Origin: Takakia lepidozioides
Taxonomy: Eukaryota > Streptophyta > Takakiopsida > Takakiales > Takakiaceae
NCBI GenBank assembly: GCA_030704615.1
Contig: CM060731.1
Span: 94,592,756-94,656,755, forward strand
Reading direction: 5' to 3'
DNA length: 64,000 nt
The translations under genes were made by a program, and so were the position numbers. The notes beneath the pieces were generated by a model. That model searched no databases. It was given only the letters and a program-made list of their open reading frames with translations, and was not told where the DNA came from. Shown in pieces: positions 35,054-45,692 of the stretch (positions within the stretch are counted from its first letter, which is position 1; each line of letters starts with the position of its first letter).

Positions 35054-38000
35054 TCAGTCTGACTCAGAGTCAGTACAATGTATCCCCTCTTCCTCTGCAT
35101 CTAAGTCTAAGTATTTTAGAACACCGGATCCACGCTGGATACACCTACGGCTGGCCACTAAAAAGTCAGGGGATAGGGACTCGGACGCGTGAAGTGCCAT
35201 TGCTTCGGCATAAACAGGGAGCAGAAAATTGGAAAGGGGGCTGTCGAAAACAGACTCGCCAGAAATGACTGTATCTCCTGAAGATCCACCGCTGGCTTTC
35301 CTGAAAGACAGCCTGAAAAAGTTATTACTGTAACTTTGATGTTATCGAGAAATTGAGTATGACTCCCAAAGAGGGTTTAGCACTTACTCACATGAAAAGT
35401 CGTTGTCGACCTGCTTATCTTCGGGATCGTCATCATTTCGAATATGAATCCGATCAGTCTGTGTGCCTGAAGTGGAGCCAGACAAAAGGGGGAGGAGCAC
35501 TGTGTTGTAGAGGTCAGAATCACCCTCCATACCAAAAAGGCTTCTTCCGCCTGCCTTGCATGCGTGGTAAGTTGCTCCTGCACCAGACAGGAGAACATAA
35601 GCAGTTTGGAGGAGGGGATTTAAGCAGATGAAACTGTTGAAAGGAAACCAATTCGGAAGGGAGAAAACGAACCTGTGGACACAGAAAGATCGACCACCCG
35701 TGCAGAGCGGTGGCTGCATGACTCCAGCAGTATTTGCATGAATGCTGGTGACTTTTCCTTTGCACCTCTCCAGGGAGTGCCATCTGGTCTCTTCAGAGTC
35801 TGACTGGACTGCATGAAGTTGTACAAAATGTCATCGACATGGGGCTCATAGGGGGGGTTGACGAAACAACCCTGGTCAGAAATCTCAAAGCTGCGGATGG
35901 AGGATGGTGTCTTTGATGTGCGAATCCTCCGCAGGCAGATCGCCTCGAACATCCTCGTCTGCCAAAGATAGCAGGTTAGTGTGGTAAACACAATCTAAAG
36001 TGGAAGTGTGTACATCGGCTATTCAGAACTCTGACACCAAAAAACCATGAATCGTTGATGATCGGTGTCGATCATAAAACATTCTACTAGAGTGGAGCTG
36101 CAGAGAAAATTGAAACTCATGATCAAAGCATAAGCAGAAGGCAGACGGCATACCAGCTGACCAGGGAAACCCCCTTTCACAAGGTAGAGGCTGTTCACAC
36201 AATTCCATGTGCGCAAAACTTCAAACCCTGAAGACTTGAGGTATGATGCCAATGCCCGACGACTATCATTGTCACATGACTGAAAAAGCAGAAGTGTCCC
36301 TGCATCAGAGAGGAAATTGTTACAGAACCCGAATACCCAACTCCAGTAGTTGTCCTCGAATTTGTTCCACCCTGGCGTCTTGCCCTTTGGAAGAACTTCT
36401 GGCACAGCCTGGCCATCCGGGATGTCGAGAATGACAATGTCGGCCGCATAAGTTTTCTGCACACCGCACACGAAGGTGGGACCTGTGCTCACCTGCAACA
36501 GACATGTTTTTTATAAGAACGATGGCAAGAATGTTTTCAAAGAACGAGACTGAAATACTGCCAACGAAACATTCAGAGAAAAAGGAAAGAAAGTGGAATT
36601 CTCACCAGATTGAGGAATGAGATTATATTGTCCCAGGTAGGGGATGGCACCCCAGTGTATCCTCTCTTTCGACTCTGCATCATCGAAAGCCAACCCTCAT
36701 TAACAATTTTCATCTCTCCTGCTGAATCAGAACGGGAAGGGTGTGGCTTGGCATCGAACACGCACTGAAGAGTGCGGGTATATCTTCCAGCACTAAAGTC
36801 CTGCCCACTCTCCATCTCCTTTTCATTCTCCTTCCCCTTGTCCTTTTCCTTCTCTTTGGACTTGTCTTTGTCCTTTGGCTTTGCTGGTGAGATGGCTATG
36901 ACATCAACAGCCTTGTCTTTTGGTTTGCGGCCCGCCTTCTTTCCCTTCTGCGGCGTTCCCTGAGCATCAGGCTCCTTGGCAGCCAAGGTTGCTATGTTTC
37001 GTTGATACTCTTCGTCAGTCAAAGGCGCCAGCATCTCAGCGTTATTGTTCAAGTATTTCATATGCTGTTCTTGAAAGGTCGTGTGCTCAGGTGGGCAGTC
37101 AAGGTACCACCCACAGTCTCTGAAGTGAGAAGGACTCCAGTCCTTCAATATCCCTGCAGTATACATGGTTGGATCGTTTGCAGGGTCCGACCACATGTCA
37201 AGATAGTCGGGAATTCCGCTCAGGTGATTTCCTTCCATAAGCACATATTTCGTGTACCTGAAAAAAGGAGATGAATCCCAACCCACAAAAGCGCTCAGTG
37301 AGTAAGATGCAAGTAGAACAGAAAGAATAAAACATGGATTGAAATGGCTCTGACAACTGCTCCAAGGACCTTTCAGGACCACACTACTGCTCCAGATATG
37401 AATGTCGTCAACGCCATTCAGAACATTCCATTCCATGACACTGTAAATACATCCTAATCCAGGTGAAATGCAAATAGCGATTAGAAATGACACAGACATA
37501 GAAGTGAATGTCGTCAACGACATTCAAGAATGAAGCCAAATTATTACTGAAATGAAGCAAAATCACAGGATGGAAATAAAAAAATTGAGTAAGGAACCAT
37601 CCAGGAAAACTCAATGCACATTCATAACGAACCTATCACTGAGGACCTCACAACATCACTGTATGTGAATGGCGTCAACGCCATTCACAAAAATAAAAAA
37701 GAAACCAATTACTTAGCTCCCCAATCCATGAAAATTGAATTTGTCGTTTTTTAATAATACAGACACAGCTGTGAATGTCGTCAACGACATTCACTTTGGA
37801 TTTCTTAAAACAGAGCTTATGAAGCCTCCATATTCATCGCAAGAGGAAAAAACAATGCAGAACAACTGAATGTCTGCATTGACATTCAGCAAAATGAAGT
37901 GATCAACCCTCATTGTATCCTCTATGGACATTACAAAAATTTAAATAACCTTGAGGACCACACAACAACTCCGTATGTGAATGTCGTCAACGCCATTCAA

Positions 38001-40789
38001 GGACATTATCAATTCTAATCAGGGACAATATAATTGCACCCTTAGATCCTAACCAGGTGAATTCATATACTCGCTTAAGAATGACTCAGACAAAGAAGTG
38101 AATGTCGTCAACGACATTCAATCTGGATCTAAGATTGCAATCCATATGAAGCCACAATTTTTCCCAAAAAAACAGTAGAGTTTCAAGTATGACATTTCAC
38201 CTGTACACAACTCGCATCATGGCCCACTCTCCTCCAACCTGACTGTCAAAGTCGTTGGACCGTAAAATGTTACCATCTTTGGAGAACTCCCGGAAAAAAC
38301 AGTATCTCCAGGTGAGACCTCTCCACTTCCTTATGTATGCCTCCAATGACATTTGGGGAGGGGAAACAATCGCAATGTTCAGGTCCTTCAAAGTCTGATC
38401 CAGCACAATGACGGCGCGCTTTTCGAGCTGCAAATAGAATATTTGTCAGAATTGCAAAAAAGAAACACATCACATACTTGAAGAGAAGAAACAGCATGTT
38501 CGAATACACACCTGACTCCAAAATGTAGCCTTGTGGAGCCAGTTATCAAACACCAAATCACTGATTCCTTCCACCTTTGTGCCAGGCTGTATGGTGCTCT
38601 TTGGGAACTGATTCAAGTCCTTTACTGTTTGATCTGAGTTCCATATCTCCAGCCACCTTATTTTTGTTTGTGGGTCGACCATCGATATGGCCAGCCGGTG
38701 CAATTTCTCCTGCTGCATCTCCGGATGCACATGCTTGTCATAGTGTGTTTTGATCTGCTGAAGGAACTCAGGACCAAGTCCAGGATCTACTATTCTAAGC
38801 TGCTTTCCGAAGGCTGACATCAATTTGGTTCTTCGCATCTCAAACTCCTTCTTTATTGCAGCTTCCACACCCTTTGATGTCCTTAGTTCCTCTGGTGTAG
38901 TGCGGTAATATTCGGATTTTCCCTTCTCAGCTGCCTCTGCCAGTTCTTGCTGCATTCATTCAAGTAGTGATTAGCTCCGAAGGGACTCTAAACATGTATT
39001 CGAAAAGTAAACAGAGTACAGACTCGGGCTTACCGCATACATGTACTCCAGAAACGCCTCTCGTGTCAAAGAATACCAAGTGCCTGCAGCTCTTCCTGTT
39101 TCGCACTTCTTGATGATATTGGGTGGTAGTACTGTCCGAAAATCATCCAGCTTCATCAGACCAATCCTCTGAATTCGGAATAGTGTGTGAACCAAGCTTG
39201 TTGTCACATGCGATTTCTCTGTCGATCTGCAAAAACATTGAAAACATTGCATTCCTTAACACTGTTTTTTGAGGATCAACAAGACACTACAGAGGGAATC
39301 AAATCTCCTGGATGACTTACTTGTTCACGTCGTGCATAGCTGTAAGAAGCCTAGCGATGTCGTTTCCTGGATCCAAAACCATTGCCTCCACAGCAACATG
39401 CTTGTCTTTGTCTTTCGAATGGTGTTTCTGAATGTATCCCATCCATGCCAGCAATCGGTGGTTGCCGTCCCAGACGTAGAACATGTGGTTGCAAAATTGC
39501 TGGGTGTTCTTTCCCATCATGAGGCCCAGCTCGAACTCCTCATTGGCATCTTTCCAGCACTCATCCCAGTTATCACTGATCTCTGGAGAAACTAATGTGC
39601 TTTTCCCATTTATATCCGTCAGTGACACATAAAAAACTTGTGCACCAAGTCTATATCCATGCACAAAATCACTCTCCAATTTTGTTATGTCATGGGAAAG
39701 AGGTGGACGCACAACAGGCATTGATATCATCCGGCACAGAGGTATGTCCAGACGCCCTCCAGATACGAGCATGTCCCTTATAACCTCCTGAGAGTTTACC
39801 TTCTGGAATGACATGAGTTCTTTCACCTTGTCAAGGTAGTGCACTTCGGATTCATCTGCTTCATCTGTATTCTCTGAGCTTTTTGCGGACTCGTCCCCAT
39901 CTCCAGATCCTTTCCCCTCTGATCCTGTAGGCTTCGACCTCACAGTTTTCTGCACGATGCCATTCAGTTCTGACTAAGTGATTTGCAAATAGTGAATGGC
40001 GGTAACGACCATCACTCTGTATCAAGGAAACTCACCATGAATGGTGTGAAAGAATTCAGCACAATCTACACATGCAAAGCCGAGACTGCCGTATTCAAAA
40101 CAAAAGCGAGAGCGATAGCGAACGGCGTTAACGACAATCACAAAAGATAACGACCTGCCGGATCGGTGTTGTGTAATGACATACATGTGCAACTGATTGG
40201 CGGCAACGACATTCAGTGTAGTTTAGGGAGAATAGTAAGTGCAGACTCTCTCTTCAAACACATAGGTACATAAATCTCATGAGCAGAATCGAATGGCGTT
40301 AACGACGCTCGCGATTCAGTAGTTCCTGCTAAAGAATGGAAGAGGAAGGACTCCTTGAAAGGCAATCACATAGACTATATGATAAAACTTACTGGCACCT
40401 TCTTAGGTTTTGAAACTTTGATCCCCTTCTGCAGCTTTCCTCTTCCCTCTCACATCTGCTGGAGTTTCTGTCTGCGCAAGGGTTTCTTGACCTTCTTCAG
40501 GTTCGGCGTTCCGCGTGCTTCCACCTTCTTCAGTGTCCCTGCGATTCATCTCTGCCTCCACAGGCTGGCGCACTCTTATCGCCGGCTGTGTCGCAGCCGC
40601 TGCCTCAGTCTCCGTCTGCTCTTGTGAATCAGTCTCCGCGTTCACCTGCTGCCTTGGCCCTGTGTTCTCCAACAAACGACGCCTCGTCATTTTCTCTCTT
40701 GCTCTGCGTCTCTCTCTAAGGGAAGTAAAATAAAGAGACTTTCTTCTCTTTCGTATTCTAGAAGGAACCCTCTCCAGCTTGACTACCAC
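35054..40789 (-). CDS. ParB-like/beta-class DNA methyltransferase fusion carried by the transposon
   Basis: I assembled ten minus-strand exons with GT/AG borders: 40789-40393, 39973-39321, 39226-39034, 38949-38512, 38427-38201, 37257-36606, 36492-36154, 35958-35673, 35577-35392 and about 35313-35054. The first exon is basic (RIRKRRKSLY, nuclear-signal-like). Exon 2 has a ParB/sulfiredoxin-like box, FYVWDGNHRLLAW. Exons 3-6 form a conserved middle part and a Lys/Asp/Glu linker. Exons 7-9 form the methyltransferase in permuted order: motif IV region ADIVILDIPDG, the hydrophobic strand LSDAGTLLLFQS, SGFEVLRTWN, then PWRGAKEKSPAFMQILLES (motif X-like), and finally motif I RVVDLSVSTG joined to GRSLFGMEGD. 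The target would be adenine-N6 or cytosine-N4; which one cannot be told. Motif IV is DIPD rather than a classical (D/N/S)PP(Y/W). Exon 1 needs a 1-nt frame correction (GGGG run near 40438) to join exon 2, and the phase into exon 10 is unresolved. Confidence 0.72.
35392..35958 (-). other. Methyltransferase exons 8-9: motif X and SAM-binding motif I
   Basis: Exon 8 (35958-35673) ends RVVDLSVSTG. A phase-1 intron splits the glycine codon of the S-adenosylmethionine-binding motif I, and exon 9 (35577-35392) continues ATYHACKAGGRSLFGMEGDS. The pairing VVDL...GG...A...GR..FGMEGD is the classical motif I and following acidic residue. The 58-59 kb relic has its intron at the same place. Confidence 0.7.
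36154..36492 (-). other. Methyltransferase exon 7: motif IV region
   Basis: The translated exon carries ADIVILDIPDGQAVPEVLPK, an aromatic-rich helix (FEDNYWSWVFGFCNNFL), the strand LSDAGTLLLFQSCDND, and SSGFEVLRTWNCVNSLYLV. This is the order of motifs IV to VIII in beta-class amino-methyltransferases. The DIPD tetrad occupies the catalytic position, so activity is uncertain. An NPPY tetrad occurs in the next exon (about 35860), but outside the expected strand-loop context. Confidence 0.65.
37399..38120. repeat. Seven palindromes in intron 5 of the methyltransferase gene
   Basis: 22-bp inverted repeats with arms TGAATGTCGT / ACGACATTCA around CA (or TGAATGGCGT / ACGCCATTCA) start at 37399, 37505, 37666, 37772, 37867 (variant), 37978 and 38099. 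They are embedded in a diverged tandem repeat of about 270-315 bp that carries two palindromes per unit, one preceded by GTATG and one by a CAGACA-containing word. Confidence 0.9.
39993..40311. repeat. Four related palindromes in intron 1 of the methyltransferase gene
   Basis: Less perfect copies (core GGCGTTAACGAC or GGCGGTAACGAC, with GAAT/ATTC-like arms) begin at 39993, 40119, 40194 and 40290, about 75-126 bp apart. Introns 2-4 and 6-9 are short and contain none. Confidence 0.82.
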
Positions 40790-41539
40790 TCTCCTCTAAG
40801 CGCGAAAAGTAGAAAAACGCAGTGACTCCCGATTTCTTGCGGGATTGCCTGTGTTCTTGCTTGTCTCTAGAAGCATCGGATTCCCTCCCGCGTGACCGTT
40901 ACACATAGTCGTTTCGATATTAGTGCACATGCCAACAATTGGTGTACAGCTGTTCGTATTCAGTTATGGATGTCTGACGTGTGCCGCCCAAAACAAAACG
41001 GCGTGTTCTAAATTATAACGGGTTCAATATTTAAAAAGAACAGCGAATCCCAGAAATTGATGCGCAGTCTTAAACAAATAAATATAAATGAACGAGAGTT
41101 TGATGACAAATTTTGGAATATCATACAGGTCATCCTTGTTATCCCCCACATTCGTTGCACATTTGGAACTTTCCAGGTGCGCATGATCATTGGTAGTAGT
41201 ATATAGATACATTTACTTAATCTGCAATCCCATTCTCGGATCCTGTGGCATGCTTCCAGGAAGTCGGCTTTGTTATTGGGTTTATTGATGAGGTTCTGAT
41301 TAACGGTTTAACAGTTTCCGACACTGCCCCTATGGATTCTCTGACCACTGGGCCCACAAGAAAAGTAATTAAAATGGACGGCTGCATATCTGGAATGAAT
41401 AACAGAATATGCACAGTCGTTATCTGAGCTTCCTCCGCCATATGCTCTGCTCATTCTTCAACTGTGTTCTGGAGACAGCAGTAAACCGATTTACACTAGA
41501 TCTGCGATAGCAAGGTACAAACATACTCGAGGAAGGAAG
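40790..41539. promoter_or_regulatory. Divergent promoter region between the two transposon genes
   Basis: The 750 bp between the two start codons is A/T-rich. A TATA-like word, TATATAGATACA, sits at about 41199 on the plus strand. No palindrome of the intron type occurs here. The head-to-head layout suggests joint regulation of transposase and methyltransferase. Confidence 0.4.
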
Positions 41540-44500
41540 ATGGCTTCCTCTGAAGCGGAGTTCTTCTCAGACGACAAACCAGTGCCGTTCTCCCAGGAAG
41601 TCCTTGACAATGGATTTGCAATTGTTCTGGAACATGTCTTGGCTACCCGTTTTCAGCTGCAGAATGGCTCCATCTTTTTGGAGAAAGAGGTTTACGATCT
41701 GAAAGGGAAGTTGGTGAAATATTCTTTCCAAAACCGTGATGAGACGGCTCATATCAGCCAGTGGAGAGTGCGTCCTGGTCGATACAGAGTACTTGGAGAG
41801 CCTCGTAGAAAGTCCCTTGGGTCATATGTGACGCCCGGGACTGCTGCTTCGGTCGTTGAAGACAAGAGGGAGGTGGTGGTGAAAAAAGAACAGACTTCCT
41901 CCACTCCAATCGTTGAGCTTTCGGATTCTTCCGATGATGACATAAGTGAAATTCCAAATCCAGTCCTTCCTACTGTGGTTGCAGAAGCTGATGAAGAAGA
42001 GATTTGTAGTGTCATTCCAAAATTGCGGGCGATGGGAGGAATGGCTGGATTCAAAAGCGAGTTGCGGGGAATTGATTGGGAATCTTTGAAGCAGGTGCCT
42101 GTGAAGTTCTTGCCGGAGACTTTTGATGGCGATATCCTATTCGAGCTGCCTCCTCCTCCGCGAGTTGGAGGTGTAACAATCATGATGCATGGAATGGACA
42201 AGAAACACGACGGGCACCCGTGGTGCAGAACAAAAACATCCAATATTCAGAATGATGACAAGCTTGTTTTCAGGAGGACAGTTTGCAATGGACACCTTAG
42301 GTGTGATAATTTGAATTGCAGACACTTTCTTCAGTCTGGAGTTCATAATCAAAGCGAATGGGAGGGTCTGGCGGAAAATCCATTTCAGCCTGGGACTGCC
42401 CCTCCACCGGCAAACACTTTCGTCTGCAAATTCTGCAAACTTGTGCCATCCTGCGTGGCGCTCTGCGGAGCAAGAATGTACTATGTTGTCCACCGTTTGA
42501 ATACAATGACGAGAGCTTGTGTGCATTTTGGATTCCATAACCATCCTGTCTCGAAGGGGGATTACAGGGAGAGTGTTGAGACAGTATCGAGGTTGATCAA
42601 ACAGGAGTTCGGGAGAAACCCATCCGCAACAACATCTGCAATTGCTCTTGGCGCAAGCAAGTCCTTCTTGGAAAGCCATATTTTGAGTGAAGGAGATTCT
42701 GTGGGGACTAAACTTGACGGTGCAGCATTGGACCTGGTCATGGATCATTTCTCCACTTTAAGTTCACCTAACATTCGGCATCAGATCAATGCATTGAGAA
42801 TGGGCTCTGGGATCAGAGGCTACATAGACAATATTTTGGAATTGAAACGACTGAGCAAGTACGATTACATCCAGGACAATGTATTCCCAGGTCAAGGTGC
42901 CATCAAAGTTTTTCTTTTCAAAATGTCGACTGTTGGGGAGGGCAGTGGGGTTAGCCTCGTGAAGCGGATGCAGAAGACTGGGGACTTGCAGAACTGTTTT
43001 CTTATGTTTGATCATGTGAAACGAGTGAAGGATTGGACGACAATGGCTTGTCATGTCTACGATCCAGTGTACCAACGAGTTATGACAATTGCAGTTTGTG
43101 ACATGCAATCCGAGGATACGGAATCCCAGAAGCTCATGTGGAATTCCCTGATACGTGTCATGGGCTGCCATGGGCTGCCATCTCCAAATTTCGCAGGTTT
43201 CATGGCGGATAGTGCTCAAGCAAATTTCAATGCTATTCGTATTGTCTTCGGATCGGGCGACCCAAAAGTGCCTATGCCAGGAAGAGAGCGTACATGTCTA
43301 TTCCATTGGACACAATCTCTGGAAAAACATACAAAGTCGGACATCAAACCAGAGATGCAGACTCAGCACCGTAAATTGTGCAAAGAGTACAAAGATGCTA
43401 GAACAATGAAGGAGGCGGACACTTTGTTCCAGACAATTCGTGCCTGGTGGTTCTCTTCTGGAGCTGCATCACTTGAGAGTATGAGAGCATTGGAAGATTG
43501 GCTGGCGTTTTGGCACTTCCGGTATAGACAGTGGGGAGCAGCCATGACAATGGTACGAGGCTTCTATTTCATGCTTTATTCATACATTTGCTTTCCATAT
43601 TTTTGACTCATTGCTTTCTTTATGTTGTTTCCTGTGCACTATTCTGAAGTGTGGTTATCCTCTTTGCAGAACATGTCCATTGAGGAAATGGCAGACATGC
43701 CATCTTGCAATTTGGCAGAAACTGTGCACAATGCATGGTTGCAGCAGTCTGGGAAAAGAGGTCGGGATTTGTATGTGGCAACAACAGATGATTTGATACG
43801 TGCCTTGCAACAACAAACCCGATACCGTGATTTCTTACGAGGTGGGGTTGGTGGCAAGGGTCCGGACAAATCAGAGTTGATGTTGCGTGCTGCAAACAGA
43901 TCTGGGGATCCAATCAAGATAGCACGGGCGGTGAGCATGTATGCCCAGGGAACGCCACTTGTTTCTAGAGTTCCACATCTTGAAGGGGAGGAGAGATTCG
44001 GCTCCTGTAAGAGGAAATTGAACACTCCACCTGGTTCGGATTCAGATTCCCACAGGGCAGACCGTGATAACTTCTCGAAGCCTCGTGTTCCCCTGCATGA
44101 CAGCTCCGTGTCCGGTACCTCCATTGTGGAGGAACCTCCAACACGACGGCAAGCTCCAGCATCAAACCGTGCCACTGAAATGTGCAGGAGAGAAACAACC
44201 CCCTTGATGTGCTTGAGTCCGCATGCCCCGACCACGTTTGGCACATAGAACGCACAAGTGTCGGGTCTCGTGTGAAATGTACAGCGATCAGGGCAACTAA
44301 TTTCGAGAAGTGCACTTCATCTATATCCAGAGGTGGTGCCCGAACTCCTGCTCCGACTTTCACGGGCTTGATGCGTCCATACGGTCAACCAGAAGCCAAG
44401 AACCACAAGTTCTGGTTCTGCGCAGATGATTGTGCCAGATGTGTGCATGGAACTGTGCGTCCTTCCGTAGTGATGAAGCCATCTCCTCCAACCGTTTGGC

Positions 44501-45054
44501 CCGTGAAGGTGGGAACACATCTCAGCTTTCAGGAGATTGAAATGCTGGAGGAGGCAGGTTTTTCCCTTGCGAGACAACCCCAACTCCATGCATGTGCTAG
44601 TATTCCTGCGTCCTCCCGGGTCCCCCCGGCAAATCCTGACTTGTGGCCAACCAAACGAGATGGAAAGCTCGTTCGGCGTTTCCCTCCAACCGCTGAACAC
44701 TTTGGCAAAGTGGAGTCCGCAAGAATGCTCCAAGCTCGTGTCGGAAGCACCACGGAAGTACCCGATCCAGGATATGGTCGGGTATTCACAATCATCACTT
44801 CCACATCTGCTGTTCATGACAGGACCTACGACATCACGGTTTCCAATTTCCCCAATTGCACATGTCCTGATTTTGTGAATATGCTATCAACCAGTTTGGG
44901 CAAGAGAGGTAAATTCATACCCTGCAAACATTTGTATTTCATATTTTTGAGGAGGATGGTTTGCGATCCCAAACGTGACAACTTCATTCACCAGGCCACT
45001 ATGAGTTTCAACGAGGTCGATACTCTTTTGCAGCGGGATACAACACATGGGTAG
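41540..45054 (+). CDS. Mutator-like transposase with WRKY/GCM-type zinc finger, DDE core and SWIM finger
   Basis: Exon 1 (41540-43552) starts MASSEAEFFSDDK. It has an acidic Ser/Asp patch near residues 125-140 and then a zinc-binding region (residues about 245-350): RRTVCNGHLRCDNLNCRHF, CKFCKLVPSC and HFGFHNHP, the HNHP ending typical of FLYWCH/WRKY-GCM fingers in Mutator-like proteins. The core carries CFLMFDHVKRVKDWTTMA, CDMQSED and FAGFMADSAQANF, consistent with the first two acidic catalytic residues. After a 117-bp intron, exon 2 starts at 43670 (NMSIEEMADM). The frame changes between 44100 and 44190. This is either a small intron of about 79 bp (GTGTCC to TGTGCAG) or a frameshift. The C-terminus has a SWIM finger, CTCPDF...CKHLYF, and ends at 45054. 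Total about 1,130 codons. Confidence 0.8.
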
Positions 45055-45480
45055 CATGAACTATGTAATGTGGTATGTGGATGACCATGATTTGAAATGT
45101 GTAATTCACATCAATTCGTCGGCTGTGCAATGATATGGCCTCCAACTATACGGAGTGAGGTCTGAGTGACAACTTTTAGGTAGTGCACATTTGTCATTGC
45201 ACCTTTCGAAGTCTACATGTCTTGCTGTCGCTATGCACTACAATCATCTTTTGAAGATGATCATAACTCTCATTGTTATTTGAGGAGGGAAGAAGTCTTC
45301 TCGTGGCAGCCTTTATGGCGCACACTTTGTGAGGATATTTTGTCGTCTTCGTAATTGTAAAAGTGAAACAAACATTTGTAATTGCACAATGTTGGATGCT
45401 GCAATTGTAGGCCTCAACGCTCGTCTTGATTCTATTTAGGCAAGATTCCCTGCATTAATTCCACGGTCATAGGACCATCC
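45055..45480. other. 3' flank of the transposase gene
   Basis: Non-coding, A/T-rich, with no repeat recognised. It probably includes the transposase 3' untranslated region. Confidence 0.45.
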
Positions 45481-45692
45481 ACGGTTATAGGCGGCGCATG
45501 TTAATGCTGACGTGGCAGTTGACGGACAGTGCCACGTCATCATTTACCGCCACATCAGCATGCTGACATGACGCTCACGCCACGTCAGCATGTGTGCAGG
45601 CTCACGCCACGTCAGCTGGCGTGAGCGTACGCTCACGCCACGTCACTCCTGCGTGAGCGTACGCTCGCGCGCTCACGTGCAACGCTCACGCC
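45481..45692. repeat. Right terminal region of the Mutator-like element
   Basis: GCTCACGCCACGTCA or close variants occur about four times, mixed with inverted copies (TGGCGTGAGCGTACGCTCAC). The region ends with GCTCACGCC at 45692, followed by the resumed Repeat R sequence. Confidence 0.65.

Larger units (their letters stand above)
34362..45692. mobile_element. Mutator-like element with divergent methyltransferase and transposase genes
   Basis: The 11.3-kb insertion is defined by comparing the split Repeat R copy with its two uninterrupted copies. Its ends are an inverted match: GGCGTGAGC at 34362-34370 with CACGTGAGC nearby at 34375-34393, and GCTCACGCC at 45684-45692 with GCTCACGTGC at 45671. 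Subterminal GCTCACGCCACGTCA words recur at both ends. Two genes are transcribed outward from a shared 0.75-kb region: a ParB-like/methyltransferase gene on minus (40789 to 35054) and a zinc-finger/DDE/SWIM transposase on plus (41540 to 45054). Almost all splice sites are intact, so the copy is young or recently active. A clear 8-11-bp target duplication was not found. Confidence 0.8.

Noticed and set aside
35800-35900. NPPY in exon 8 as the definite catalytic motif
   Set aside because: It is not preceded by a hydrophobic strand and lies after the motif VIII-like segment; kept only as an alternative.
41217-41441. Short ORFs on both strands in the divergent promoter region
   Set aside because: They overlap each other antisense, have no recognisable domain and lie in the expected 5' region of two genes.
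35054-45054. Bacterial contamination as the source of the ParB-methyltransferase gene
   Set aside because: The gene has many spliceosomal introns, and a diverged copy is next to plant-type retroelements.
34362-45692. Assignment of the methyltransferase element to KDZ-type transposons
   Set aside because: The HNHP zinc finger, DDE spacing and C-terminal SWIM finger fit Mutator-like transposases better; without profile searches I keep the broader Mutator-like label.
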